DNA of 16,184 nucleotides, taken from the NCBI GenBank assembly GCA_002368955.1, contig DFDY01000168.1:1-16184 (forward strand). The letters are read 5' to 3'. Origin of the DNA: Bacteroidales bacterium UBA3816. GTDB lineage: Bacteria; Bacteroidota; Bacteroidia; Bacteroidales; P3. Below the pieces are notes generated by a model. The model worked only from the letters and a program-made list of their open reading frames with translations. It did not search any database and was not told the origin of the DNA. Every line of letters starts with the position of its first letter. Within the stretch, counting starts at the first letter, position 1. Below are positions 1-7,119 of this stretch, one piece after another. A program made the position numbers and the translations under genes.

Positions 1-402
1 CAAAACAAGGACTTGTTGGACACATGGCGAGGCCGGGCTGCAGAGCAGATTGTAGCGCAAGAGCTTAGGGTGGTGTTGGATAGGCATTATAAGGACAATC
101 AATATTATTGGATACGGGACAAGAAGGGAGCGACGGCAGAGGTGGATTATGTGTGGCAACAAGACTCACAACTGATACCAATAGAGGTGAAGGCAGGCAC
201 CAATTCTCATCTGAGGTCTATACACAGTTTTGTGAACACGGCTGAGAAAAAGGTGACGGCAGTGAGGGTGTGGAGCGGGGAGTATATGGTTCAGGACATC
301 ACCACTCCTGCTCCCAATAACAAGCCTTATCGGTTGATATCCATACCATTCTATTATGTGGGACAATTGGACAAGATATTGAGCCAGCATATTTTGGGAT
401 AG
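1..402 (+). CDS. ATP-binding protein, DUF4143 C-terminal part (5' truncated by window edge)
   Basis: The frame is open from the first base (it begins Q-N-K-D-L-L-D-T-W), so the gene starts upstream of the window and only about 133 C-terminal residues are visible. The residues resemble the DUF4143 domain found at the C terminus of many bacterial and archaeal AAA ATPases. There is an 'R-G-x-x-x-E-x-I-V-A-Q-E-L' helix, then 'A-E-V-D-Y-V-W' and, after about 11 residues, 'I-P-I-E-V-K-A-G'. This last pair is the PD-(D/E)xK-like core (D, then ExK) typical of the domain. The ATPase part with the Walker motifs would lie outside the window. The cellular role of these proteins is poorly defined; many are accessory genes. 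Nothing here suggests that the stop at 400-402 is premature. Confidence 0.8.
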   Translation, partial: QNKDLLDTWRGRAAEQIVAQELRVVLDRHYKDNQYYWIRDKKGATAEVDYVWQQDSQLIPIEVKAGTNSHLRSIHSFVNTAEKKVTAVRVWSGEYMVQDITTPAPNNKPYRLISIPFYYVGQLDKILSQHILG

Positions 403-498
403 GAGCAGATGAAAACTGTAAACTAAGATGTTCTTTGGCGAGAAAATAAATTGTTCGGCAATAATAATATTATATATTTTGCGTTATTGATTATTGTC

Positions 499-557
499 CG
501 TTGATAAGTAGATAAGTTTATACGGCTCACATCATATCAACGTGTCAACATATCAAC
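499..557 (+). repeat. Short tandem octamers and inverted repeat upstream of yggS
   Basis: Three back-to-back octamers of the form RTRTCAAC lie at 534-541, 542-549 and 550-557. The 8-mer CGTTGATA at 499-506 is the exact reverse complement of TATCAACG at 535-542, so a stem with a 28-nt loop is possible. The array ends 12 nt before the yggS start. It could be an mRNA leader structure, a protein-binding array or simply a low-complexity intergenic tract. No exact TAnnTTTG promoter box was found in this 167-nt gap, although a near match with one extra base lies at 472-480. Confidence 0.45.
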
Positions 558-569
558 ATTAAATGTACT

Positions 570-1253
570 ATGATTAAAGAAAATCTTACTAAGGTGCGTT
601 CAACCCTTGCCGACGGAGTGCGGCTGATTGCGGTGTCGAAGACCAAGCCTGTAGCTGACCTACAGGAGGCCTATGATGCTGGTCAGCGGCTGTTTGGCGA
701 GAACAAGGCGCTTGAGATGCGCGACAAACATGCCGTGCTGCCAAATGATATAGAATGGCATTTCATTGGCCATTTGCAGACCAACAAGGTCAAATATATT
801 GCTGAATATGTCAGCCTGATTCACAGCATCGACAGCCTGCACCTGCTGGAGGCTGTGGACAAGGAGGCTGCCAAGCATGACCGTGTGATTGACTGCCTGT
901 TGCAGTTTCATATAGCCACCGAGGAGACCAAGTTCGGGTTGGATATGACGGAGGCACAGGCTTTGCTGGAATCGCCTGAATATGCGCAAATGAAACATGT
1001 GCGCATCGTGGGCGTGATGGGCATGGCCACCAACACCCCCAATCGCGACTTGGTGCGGCAGGAGTTCCGCACGCTGCATTCCTATCGCGACCAACTGGCT
1101 GAAAAATATTTTGTTGGCCACCCTGAATTCAAGGAAATCTCAATGGGAATGTCTCACGACTATGACATCGCCATGGAAGAGGGCAGCACGCTGATACGCG
1201 TGGGTACCTCCATCTTTGGAGCCCGCGACTACGGTGTTTCTATTAACGATTAA
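570..1253 (+). CDS. yggS: YggS/PLPBP-family pyridoxal phosphate-binding protein
   Basis: At 227 residues this has the usual length of the YggS/PROSC family. These are single-domain alanine-racemase-like TIM barrels that bind PLP and keep cellular vitamin B6 and amino-acid pools balanced, without a known catalytic reaction. The PLP lysine is most likely K24 in 'A-V-S-K-T-K-P'. Other family marks are 'F-G-E-N-K' (about 42-46), 'W-H-F-I-G-H-L-Q-T-N-K' (63-73), and near the C terminus 'G-M-S-H-D-Y-D-I-A' and 'G-S-T-L-I-R-V-G-T-S-I-F-G-A-R'. The ATG at 570 is the first in frame before the family N terminus. The gene heads a tight run with yitT (15-nt gap), rpe and the methyltransferase gene, so cotranscription is likely. 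Confidence 0.93.
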   Translation: MIKENLTKVRSTLADGVRLIAVSKTKPVADLQEAYDAGQRLFGENKALEMRDKHAVLPNDIEWHFIGHLQTNKVKYIAEYVSLIHSIDSLHLLEAVDKEAAKHDRVIDCLLQFHIATEETKFGLDMTEAQALLESPEYAQMKHVRIVGVMGMATNTPNRDLVRQEFRTLHSYRDQLAEKYFVGHPEFKEISMGMSHDYDIAMEEGSTLIRVGTSIFGARDYGVSIND

Positions 1254-1268
1254 AGTATACCTATTAAA

Positions 1269-2153
1269 ATGCAGATATTTAAGAAGAAACATCAAATAGT
1301 CCTTTCCTATTTCATCATTACGCTAGGCATACTTTTGTATACCTTTGCCTGGTCGGCAGTGATGCTTCCGGCCAAGATAGTGGGTGGAGGCGTGAGCGGT
1401 ATATGTTCGGTGCTCTATTATGCAGTGGGAATCAAAATTCCCATCGGTGTCATGAGCTTGATTATTAACGCCATATTAGTGCTGGTGGGCTTTAAGTTCC
1501 TAGGTTCGAAATTTGGAGCCAACACTATTTACGGCATCATTATTTCCTCTCTGAGCTTCATTTTTTGGCAGCAGGTGCTGCATGTGGAGACTCTCTTTGA
1601 CGTCAGCCAGTTCGGCGGTTTTATGTGTGCAATTATCGGTGGTGCCCTGTGTGGTGCAGGTATAGGCCTCACCTTTTCCAGAGGAGCCAACTCGGGCGGT
1701 ACTGACATTATTGCGCTGATTCTGAGCAAATACTACAATATTTCCCCCGGTAAAGTCATCATGTATCTTGACATCTTCATCATCGGAAGTTCATTCTTCG
1801 TTTCCCACAAGATTGAGAATGTGATTTTCGGCTATATTGTCATGGTCACAATGACTTACGTGCTGGACATGGTGCTGGACGGTAATAAGCAGTCATACCA
1901 GATAATGGTTTTCTCGGAGAAAAACAACGAGATAGGCGACACCATCACCAGAGAAGTGGGGCGTGGTGCCACCCTGCTCGATGCCGAGGGCTGCTACAGC
2001 CATCAGCAGCGTCCGGTGCTCATCGTCATGGTGCATAAGACCGACAAGCCTCATGTGATGCAAATAATCCACCGCATTGACCAGGATGCCTTTATCTCAG
2101 TCTCTAAGACCCAAGGTGTGTATGGTCGTAATTTTGAAAAACTCAAACTCTAA
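1269..2153 (+). CDS. YitT family membrane protein (DUF161 + DUF2179)
   Basis: This is a 294-residue inner-membrane protein. Hydrophobic segments run from about residue 11 to 205 (roughly six helices), including the glycine-rich stretches 'K-I-V-G-G-G-V-S-G' near 37 and 'F-S-R-G-A-N-S-G-G-T-D' near 137 that mark the YitT/DUF161 family. A soluble C-terminal part from about 208 onward ('Y-Q-I-M-V-F-S-E-K' to 'D-Q-D-A-F-I-S-V-S-K-T-Q-G-V-Y-G') matches the DUF2179 domain that usually follows. Family members are widespread, and transport or signalling roles have been suggested, but I know of no settled function. The gene starts 15 nt after yggS and its TAA directly abuts the ATG of rpe, which implies one operon. 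Confidence 0.9.
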   Translation: MQIFKKKHQIVLSYFIITLGILLYTFAWSAVMLPAKIVGGGVSGICSVLYYAVGIKIPIGVMSLIINAILVLVGFKFLGSKFGANTIYGIIISSLSFIFWQQVLHVETLFDVSQFGGFMCAIIGGALCGAGIGLTFSRGANSGGTDIIALILSKYYNISPGKVIMYLDIFIIGSSFFVSHKIENVIFGYIVMVTMTYVLDMVLDGNKQSYQIMVFSEKNNEIGDTITREVGRGATLLDAEGCYSHQQRPVLIVMVHKTDKPHVMQIIHRIDQDAFISVSKTQGVYGRNFEKLKL

Positions 2154-2798
2154 ATGAAACTCATATCTCCTTCCCTCCTTTCTGCCGATTTTGGCAACCT
2201 GCAGCGCGACGTAGAAATGCTGAATGCCAGCGAGTGCGACTGGCTGCACGTAGACGTGATGGACGGCATATTCGTCCCCAACATCAGTTTTGGCCAACCG
2301 GTGATCAAGCATATTAAGAAACATGCGCAGAAACCGCTGGATGTCCACCTAATGATTATGGACCCAGGGCGTTATGTCAATGATTTCAAGGCGGCCGGTG
2401 CTGACATCCTGACCGTCCACTACGAGGCATGTACTCATCTTGATAGAACCCTCCACGCCATTAAGGATGCTGGAATGCAGTGTGGTACCGTGCTCAATCC
2501 AGGGACGGCAGTGATGCTGTTGGAGGACACAGTGCAACTGTGTGATGTGGTGCTGCTCATGTCGGTCAATCCCGGCTTTGGTGGACAGACATTCATCGAG
2601 AACACATATAACAAGGTTCGGCAGTTGCGCGACCTGTGCAATAGGAAGAATCCGCAATGCCTCATTGAGGTGGACGGCGGCGTGACCACCGAGAATGCCC
2701 ATCTGCTGTTCGAGGCCGGAGCCGATGTGCTGGTGGCTGGCAGTTCGGTGTTTAAATCGGCCAATCCTGCCGAAACAATTAAACAACTGAAGAGGTGA
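2154..2798 (+). CDS. rpe: Ribulose-phosphate 3-epimerase
   Basis: This 214-residue TIM-barrel enzyme interconverts ribulose 5-phosphate and xylulose 5-phosphate in the cytosolic pentose phosphate pathway. All family signatures are present. 'I-S-P-S-L-L-S-A-D-F' lies at the N terminus. 'H-V-D-V-M-D-G-x-F-V-P-N' follows, with metal-ligand candidates H32 and D34, and H65 lies in 'D-V-H-L-M-I'. 'S-V-N-P-G-F-G-G-Q-x-F' is at 137-147, and D174 in 'E-V-D-G-G-V' is the expected catalytic acid. A phosphate-binding 'V-A-G-S-S-V-F' follows near the C terminus. The ATG follows the yitT stop with no gap, and the stop overlaps the GTG start of the next gene, so both junctions suggest translational coupling. 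Confidence 0.97.
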   Translation: MKLISPSLLSADFGNLQRDVEMLNASECDWLHVDVMDGIFVPNISFGQPVIKHIKKHAQKPLDVHLMIMDPGRYVNDFKAAGADILTVHYEACTHLDRTLHAIKDAGMQCGTVLNPGTAVMLLEDTVQLCDVVLLMSVNPGFGGQTFIENTYNKVRQLRDLCNRKNPQCLIEVDGGVTTENAHLLFEAGADVLVAGSSVFKSANPAETIKQLKR

Positions 2799-3979
2799 GC
2801 CGCCCATCGTTGATACTGGCCCCGGGCAAAGACAAAGCCGTCCTGCGCCGTCACCCATGGATTTTCTCTGGGGCGGTGCGCAAGCGTGTGGGCAATCCGC
2901 AGGAGGGCGACATGGTGGATGTGTATGGGGCTGACGGCAAGTGGTTGGCAGCAGGACATTTCCAAGACGAGAGCATCATCTGCAAAGTGCTCAGTTTCGA
3001 CACACCCGACGTGGACCCCGAAGCCCACCCCGAGTTTTGGCGTGAGCGTGTCCATCAGGCGGTGGAGTATCGCAGACGGTTGGGTTTCTTTGACTTGAAG
3101 GAGACAAATGTATTCCGCTTGGTTCATGCTGAGGGCGATTATCTCCCCGGACTGGTTGCTGACTATTACAACGGAGTGCTGGTTTTGCAGGCGCATAGTG
3201 TAGGAATGCATCGCACTTTTCCCCTTTTGGCACAACTTTTTGCCGAGGAGCTGCCCTTGAAATCCATCTTTGACAAGAGTTCCACCACAATTCCCGGCGG
3301 TGGGACAGAGGATGGCTATATTTGGGGCGTGGAACCCAAGGAATGGGAAATTTGTGAGGACGGCAACCGCCTGCTGATAAACTTCTTTGAAGGACAGAAG
3401 ACGGGTTTTTTTGTAGACCAGCGCGAGAACCGCCATCTGGTTTCCACCTTGTCGCAAGGACGGCGAGTGCTGAATTGCTTTGGCTACACAGGCGGTTTCA
3501 GCCTTGGCGCGTTGAAAGGTGGTGCCAGCTATGTGGAGACAGTGGATATAAGCAAGAAAGCCATCGAATTGTGCAACCGCAATGTGCTCTTGAACTATGG
3601 TACCCAAGCACCCCATAAGGGAGTGGTTGCCGACGTGCTGCAGTATCTGGACACCGTGAGCGACCAATTTGACCTTATCATCCTCGACCCGCCCGCCTTT
3701 GCCAAGAATCATCGCAGTCTACAGCAAGGCTTGAAAGGCTACCGCAATATCAACCAGAAGGCCATGGAGAAAATCCGTCCTGGCGGACTGCTTTTCACCT
3801 TCAGCTGCTCGCAGGCCGTCAGTCGCGACGACTTTCAGACCATGTGTTTCACCGCTGCCGCCAATGCCAACAGAAAAGTGCGCATCGTGCGCCAATTGCC
3901 CCATGCCATGGACCACCCCGTCAGCATCTATCATCCCGAGGGTGAATACCTGAAGGGGCTGCTCTTGAGCATAGAATAG
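2795..3979 (+). CDS. rlmI: RlmI-like class I SAM-dependent 23S rRNA (cytosine-C5) methyltransferase
   Basis: At 394 residues this is close to E. coli RlmI (m5C1962 of 23S rRNA). Residues 5-75 form a PUA-like RNA-binding domain ('H-P-W-I-F-S-G-A-V' near 20). A linker domain and a Rossmann methyltransferase core from about 195 follow. The core contains 'Q-K-T-G-F-F-V-D-Q-R-E-N-R' (201-213), SAM motif I 'V-L-N-C-F-G-Y-T-G-G-F-S' (225-236), motif IV 'D-P-P-A-F-A-K-N' (298-305) and 'F-T-F-S-C-S-Q' with Cys338, the expected catalytic cysteine region. The GTG at 2795 overlaps the rpe TGA as GTGA. It is the start because the conserved N terminus begins right there and no upstream start exists in frame. 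The exact target base is inferred from family membership only. Confidence 0.9.
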   Translation: MSRPSLILAPGKDKAVLRRHPWIFSGAVRKRVGNPQEGDMVDVYGADGKWLAAGHFQDESIICKVLSFDTPDVDPEAHPEFWRERVHQAVEYRRRLGFFDLKETNVFRLVHAEGDYLPGLVADYYNGVLVLQAHSVGMHRTFPLLAQLFAEELPLKSIFDKSSTTIPGGGTEDGYIWGVEPKEWEICEDGNRLLINFFEGQKTGFFVDQRENRHLVSTLSQGRRVLNCFGYTGGFSLGALKGGASYVETVDISKKAIELCNRNVLLNYGTQAPHKGVVADVLQYLDTVSDQFDLIILDPPAFAKNHRSLQQGLKGYRNINQKAMEKIRPGGLLFTFSCSQAVSRDDFQTMCFTAAANANRKVRIVRQLPHAMDHPVSIYHPEGEYLKGLLLSIE

Positions 3980-4040
3980 CAAGTTTTAGCAACAAAACGT
4001 ACTAAATAAAACAGCCTTATATTGACATAAATCAAATTGT

Positions 4041-4655
4041 ATGTGCGAAACAGAAAAAGGTTATCTGAAAATAGACCAATATGACGAGAAATGTGTGGCT
4101 GAGATGGCCATGCACTATAAAGAAATCCTCCGACTGCTGGGCGAAGACCCTAATCGCGAAGGACTGCTGAAATCACCAGAGCGCATTGCCAAGGCAATGC
4201 TTTTCTTCACCAACGGCTACGACCTCGACCCCGAGGAAATCCTGCGGTCGGCCCTCTTTCATGAGGACTACAAGCAGATGGTGGTGGTGAAGAATATCGA
4301 GCTCTACTCGCTCTGTGAACATCACATGGTGCCTTTCGTGGGCAAAGCCCATGTGGCCTATATCCCTAACGGGACCATCGTGGGGTTGAGCAAGATACCA
4401 CGAATTGTAGATGCCTATGCACGCCGTTTGCAGGTGCAGGAAAGACTCACTCGACAAATTAAGGACTGCATCCAAAATACGCTGAATCCCCTCGGTGTTG
4501 CCGTGGTGATTGAGGCCCAACATATGTGCATGTCGATGCGCGGTGTGCAGAAGCAGAACAGTGTAACCACTACCAGTGACTTCACCGGAGCCTTCATCAA
4601 AGACCCCAAGACCCGAGAGGAGTTCATGAACATCATCGGTCAGAATCTTCATTAA
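4041..4655 (+). CDS. folE: GTP cyclohydrolase I (type IA)
   Basis: This 204-residue T-fold enzyme converts GTP to 7,8-dihydroneopterin triphosphate, the entry step of folate (and pterin) synthesis. Zinc ligands are visible as C92 and H95 in 'S-L-C-E-H-H-M-V-P-F' and C163 in 'H-M-C-M-S-M-R-G'. Other family marks are 'G-L-S-K-I-P-R-I-V-D-x-Y-A-R-R-L-Q-V-Q-E-R-L-T' (115-137) and 'R-G-V-Q-K-Q-N-S-V-T-T-T-S-D-F-T-G-A-F' near 166-184. The retained zinc cysteines make this type IA rather than the zinc-independent type IB. It is separated from the methyltransferase gene by 61 nt, in which I see no exact TAnnTTTG promoter box. The lolA-like gene follows after 19 nt. Confidence 0.97.
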   Translation: MCETEKGYLKIDQYDEKCVAEMAMHYKEILRLLGEDPNREGLLKSPERIAKAMLFFTNGYDLDPEEILRSALFHEDYKQMVVVKNIELYSLCEHHMVPFVGKAHVAYIPNGTIVGLSKIPRIVDAYARRLQVQERLTRQIKDCIQNTLNPLGVAVVIEAQHMCMSMRGVQKQNSVTTTSDFTGAFIKDPKTREEFMNIIGQNLH

Positions 4656-4674
4656 TAAATAGAATCATAGAAGT

Positions 4675-5322
4675 ATGAAAAAGTTAGTTGCATTATTATT
4701 CACCGCCCTCCTGTGTGCATCGGCATCATACGCCCAACTGACCCATACCGCCAATGGCACTGTGGATCAGAATGCTACCACTATCATCAAGAAGGCTTCG
4801 GCCAAGATGTCGGGCACGGTCTCGTTCACCGTTACGGTGGTAAACTACGACGCCAATAAGAAAGAGACATTCCGCCAAAAGGCAGACGTGCTATACAATG
4901 CTCCGCGCTACCGTGTTAAGGCTGGTTCAGTAGATATTTATTGCGACGGCAAGTCTGTCTGGCAGGTCAACAAGTCGGCCAAGGAGGTTGTTGTTACGCC
5001 GATAGCCGACAGCGATGATGACTTGACCAATCCGGCTCGTCTGTTGGCCAACTATAGTAAGAATTACCGTGCTAAATTCATCCGCGAGGAGGAAAACGGC
5101 ACCTCCATCATCGACCTGCAGCCCAACAAAGGCCGTAGCTATCACAAAATCCGTATCTATGTTGACAAAAATGGCCAACTGAAGAAACTGGAACAGCACA
5201 ACTACGACTCCTCCCGCAGCGAGTACACAGTGAGTAACTTCAAGAATGCCACCGCCGCCGATGCCGACTTTGTCTACGATACCAAAGCCAACCCTGGCAT
5301 CGTAGTTATCGATATGCGGTAG
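4675..5322 (+). CDS. lolA: LolA-like outer-membrane lipoprotein carrier protein
   Basis: This 215-residue protein has a clear Sec signal peptide: 'M-K-K', a hydrophobic core, and an A-x-A type cleavage site after residue 20, just before Q-L-T-H. The Cys inside the leader is not in a lipobox, so the mature protein should be soluble in the periplasm. The mature part follows the Bacteroidetes LolA-like pattern: 'T-I-I-K-K-A-S-A-K-M' at the start, 'F-R-Q-K-A-D-V-L-Y-N-A-P-R-Y-R-V', 'I-Y-C-D-G-K-S-V-W-Q-V-N' and the late 'Y-H-K-I-R-I-Y-V-D-K-N-G-Q-L-K-K-L'. The expected role is to carry lipoproteins from the inner to the outer membrane. It is the last housekeeping gene before the AT-rich two-gene insert. 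The assignment rests on fold-level family patterns; the substrate is inferred. Confidence 0.82.
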   Translation: MKKLVALLFTALLCASASYAQLTHTANGTVDQNATTIIKKASAKMSGTVSFTVTVVNYDANKKETFRQKADVLYNAPRYRVKAGSVDIYCDGKSVWQVNKSAKEVVVTPIADSDDDLTNPARLLANYSKNYRAKFIREEENGTSIIDLQPNKGRSYHKIRIYVDKNGQLKKLEQHNYDSSRSEYTVSNFKNATAADADFVYDTKANPGIVVIDMR

Positions 5323-5352
5323 TGTTATATCCATTTTGTAATAGAGTTTGGT

Positions 5353-6594
5353 ATGATTAAGGAATTACGATTAACGAATTGGAAGAGTTTTTCTCCATCC
5401 ACAATCTATCTTGACCCGTTGACAATATTAATTGGGACGAATGCATCAGGTAAGTCCAATCTTTTAGATGCATTTTATTTTTTATCGCAATTGGCTACAG
5501 GCAAACCTGTTGAGACTGTTATTAACGAGATTAGAGGAGGTAGAGAGTGGTTGATTCGCAAAGGGAAACGATTTGCAACTTTAACCGTTGTCGTTGCAAG
5601 GGATATTCATAGCATAGAATATCATTATTCCATTGAACTCCGTATCGCTGATGATAAAAGGGTGTATATTGACAAGGAGGCTCTAGTGCAAGTGGACCAA
5701 TCTAATTCTGTGTTAACATATTCATTAGATTCATCCCACCCTGAAAGGAAGCCAAAGTCTGATAATCTATTTCGGGGTTATCTTACAGATATTACAAAAC
5801 CATATGTCGATGTATTATCAAGAAGAAGTTCACAAGGTCCAGAAAAAACATACCAGTTTTCACGTGTTTCTTCAGTCCTTTCGCAAATGGGGTCTAAGGA
5901 TGTATTAAAGTATATTAAAGATGGAGTATCATTCGTTCAGCAAGAACTCTCAAATATTTTTGTGCTAAATCCGGTTCCCAATAATATGCGTGGGTACTCA
6001 TCTTTATCCGAGACACTCAAATCAGATGCTTCCAATATGGCTGGGGTGCTTTCGGCTATGGACGAAGCAAAACGCATCCAAGTTGAAGAAAAACTTACAA
6101 GATATCTAAAACCGTTGCCAGAGAAAGATGTCAAACGTGTGTGGACGGAAAAGTATGGACCGTTTGGTACAGACGCCATGTTGTTGTGTAAAGAGCAGTG
6201 GAGAGATGGAGAGGAGACAACTATTGATTCCCGCAGTATGTCGGATGGTACATTGCGCTTTTTGGCCATTGCCACTGCCATGATGACTCGGCCTCAAGGC
6301 AGTCTGCTTATAGTTGAAGAAATTGATAATGGATTGCATCCTTCAAGAACAAAAGAATTAATAACGATGTTAAAGAATTTGGGTAATGAACGGAGTATTG
6401 ATGTATTATGTACCACCCACAATCCTGTCATGATTGACAATTTGGGTATAGATATGCTTCCTATCGTGTTTTTTGTCAAGAGAGATGGTCAAACTGGTGG
6501 CAGCGTTGTGGAACCAGTCGAGGAGAAAGAGAACTTGCCCAAATTATTAGCCCATAATAGTGTTGGAGGATTAATGACGGAGGGAGTGCTATGA
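5353..6594 (+). CDS. ABC-type AAA ATPase (AAA_21/OLD-like, no TOPRIM), upstream partner of a PIN protein
   Basis: This 413-residue ATPase has the layout of the SMC/Rad50-like AAA_21 group. The N terminus 'I-K-E-L-R-L-T-N-W-K-S-F' is followed by Walker A G-T-N-A-S-G-K-S (28-35). The signature loop 'S-M-S-D-G-T-L-R-F' is at 295-303, Walker B 'L-L-I-V-E-E-I-D-N-G-L-H-P' at 318-330 and the H-loop His356 in 'T-T-H-N-P'. About 260 residues between Walker A and the signature form an insertion without a long coiled coil. The protein ends about 57 residues after the H-loop, so there is no C-terminal TOPRIM nuclease as in OLD proteins. Its stop overlaps the start of the PIN gene (ATGA). It is visibly richer in A+T than its neighbours: 35% GC in bases 6361-6420 against 55% in 4561-4620, both hand-counted. 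A defence or toxin-control role is inferred, not shown. Confidence 0.88.
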   Translation: MIKELRLTNWKSFSPSTIYLDPLTILIGTNASGKSNLLDAFYFLSQLATGKPVETVINEIRGGREWLIRKGKRFATLTVVVARDIHSIEYHYSIELRIADDKRVYIDKEALVQVDQSNSVLTYSLDSSHPERKPKSDNLFRGYLTDITKPYVDVLSRRSSQGPEKTYQFSRVSSVLSQMGSKDVLKYIKDGVSFVQQELSNIFVLNPVPNNMRGYSSLSETLKSDASNMAGVLSAMDEAKRIQVEEKLTRYLKPLPEKDVKRVWTEKYGPFGTDAMLLCKEQWRDGEETTIDSRSMSDGTLRFLAIATAMMTRPQGSLLIVEEIDNGLHPSRTKELITMLKNLGNERSIDVLCTTHNPVMIDNLGIDMLPIVFFVKRDGQTGGSVVEPVEEKENLPKLLAHNSVGGLMTEGVL

Positions 6595-7103
6595 GTATTG
6601 CTAGGCATAAATATCTTATATTAGACACTAGCATTCTTTGTGTTTGGCTTAAAATGCCAGATTTTGAAACATGCGGACCAGATGATAACCGTTGGGATTA
6701 TGGTCGAGTTAATGAAAAAATTAGCGAGGAAAATGGTCTAGGAACCTATTTTGTCTTGCCTTTGGCCTCAATCATCGAAACAGGCAACCATATCACTCAT
6801 ATTCGAGGCGATAGACGAAAATTTGCAATAGAATTATCAAAAATCATCAACAATTCCATAGACAACAACTCACCGTGGGTTGCATTTTCTAATCAGAAAG
6901 AACTATGGAGTCCCGATGGGTTAAGAAGACTTACAGATAGATGGTTGAAAACTGTTGATGTTCTTTCTCTAGGCGATGCAAGCATTGTAGATGTTGCAGA
7001 ATATTATTGTTCATTAGGCGATGTGGAAATCTTTTCTGGCGATCAAGGCTTGATTGCCTATCAACCCAAACACGCCCCTTATATTCCACGTCGCAGAAAG
7101 TAG
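6591..7103 (+). CDS. PIN-domain-like ribonuclease candidate coupled to the AAA ATPase
   Basis: This 170-residue protein shows the spaced acidic residues of the PIN nuclease fold. D12 lies in 'Y-L-I-L-D-T-S-I-L' (strand 1), E63 in 'L-A-S-I-I-E-T-G-N-H-I', D129 and D134 in 'S-L-G-D-A-S-I-V-D-V-A' and D151 in 'E-I-F-S-G-D-Q-G-L'. The motif order and spacing fit an active metal-dependent RNase. The ATG at 6591 overlaps the ATPase TGA by 4 nt, which implies coupled translation and a functional pair. No VapB-like antitoxin lies next to it; the partner is the ATPase instead. It ends in a basic tail (P-R-R-R-K), and tsaB starts 16 nt downstream. Homology to a named subfamily could not be tested. The fold call is by pattern only. 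Confidence 0.75.
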   Translation: MSIARHKYLILDTSILCVWLKMPDFETCGPDDNRWDYGRVNEKISEENGLGTYFVLPLASIIETGNHITHIRGDRRKFAIELSKIINNSIDNNSPWVAFSNQKELWSPDGLRRLTDRWLKTVDVLSLGDASIVDVAEYYCSLGDVEIFSGDQGLIAYQPKHAPYIPRRRK

Positions 7104-7119
7104 ACTTATAGCAATTATC

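Noticed and set aside
2435..3712. Long open frame of 425 codons on the - strand, antisense to rpe and the methyltransferase gene
   Set aside because: It lies wholly opposite two well-recognised genes, its translation shows no domain or membrane pattern, and it is a by-product of the codon bias of the + strand.
6591..7103. Classic VapBC toxin-antitoxin locus
   Set aside because: No small DNA-binding antitoxin gene precedes the PIN gene; its coupled partner is a 413-residue ATPase.
7054..7119. Upstream ATG for tsaB that would add 22 residues
   Set aside because: The extension overlaps the PIN gene and has no family similarity; the canonical TsaB N terminus begins at 7120.
5323..7119. Target-site duplication flanking the ATPase-PIN pair
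   Set aside because: Only a 5-nt match (TTATA) is shared by the two border regions, which is expected by chance in AT-rich DNA.
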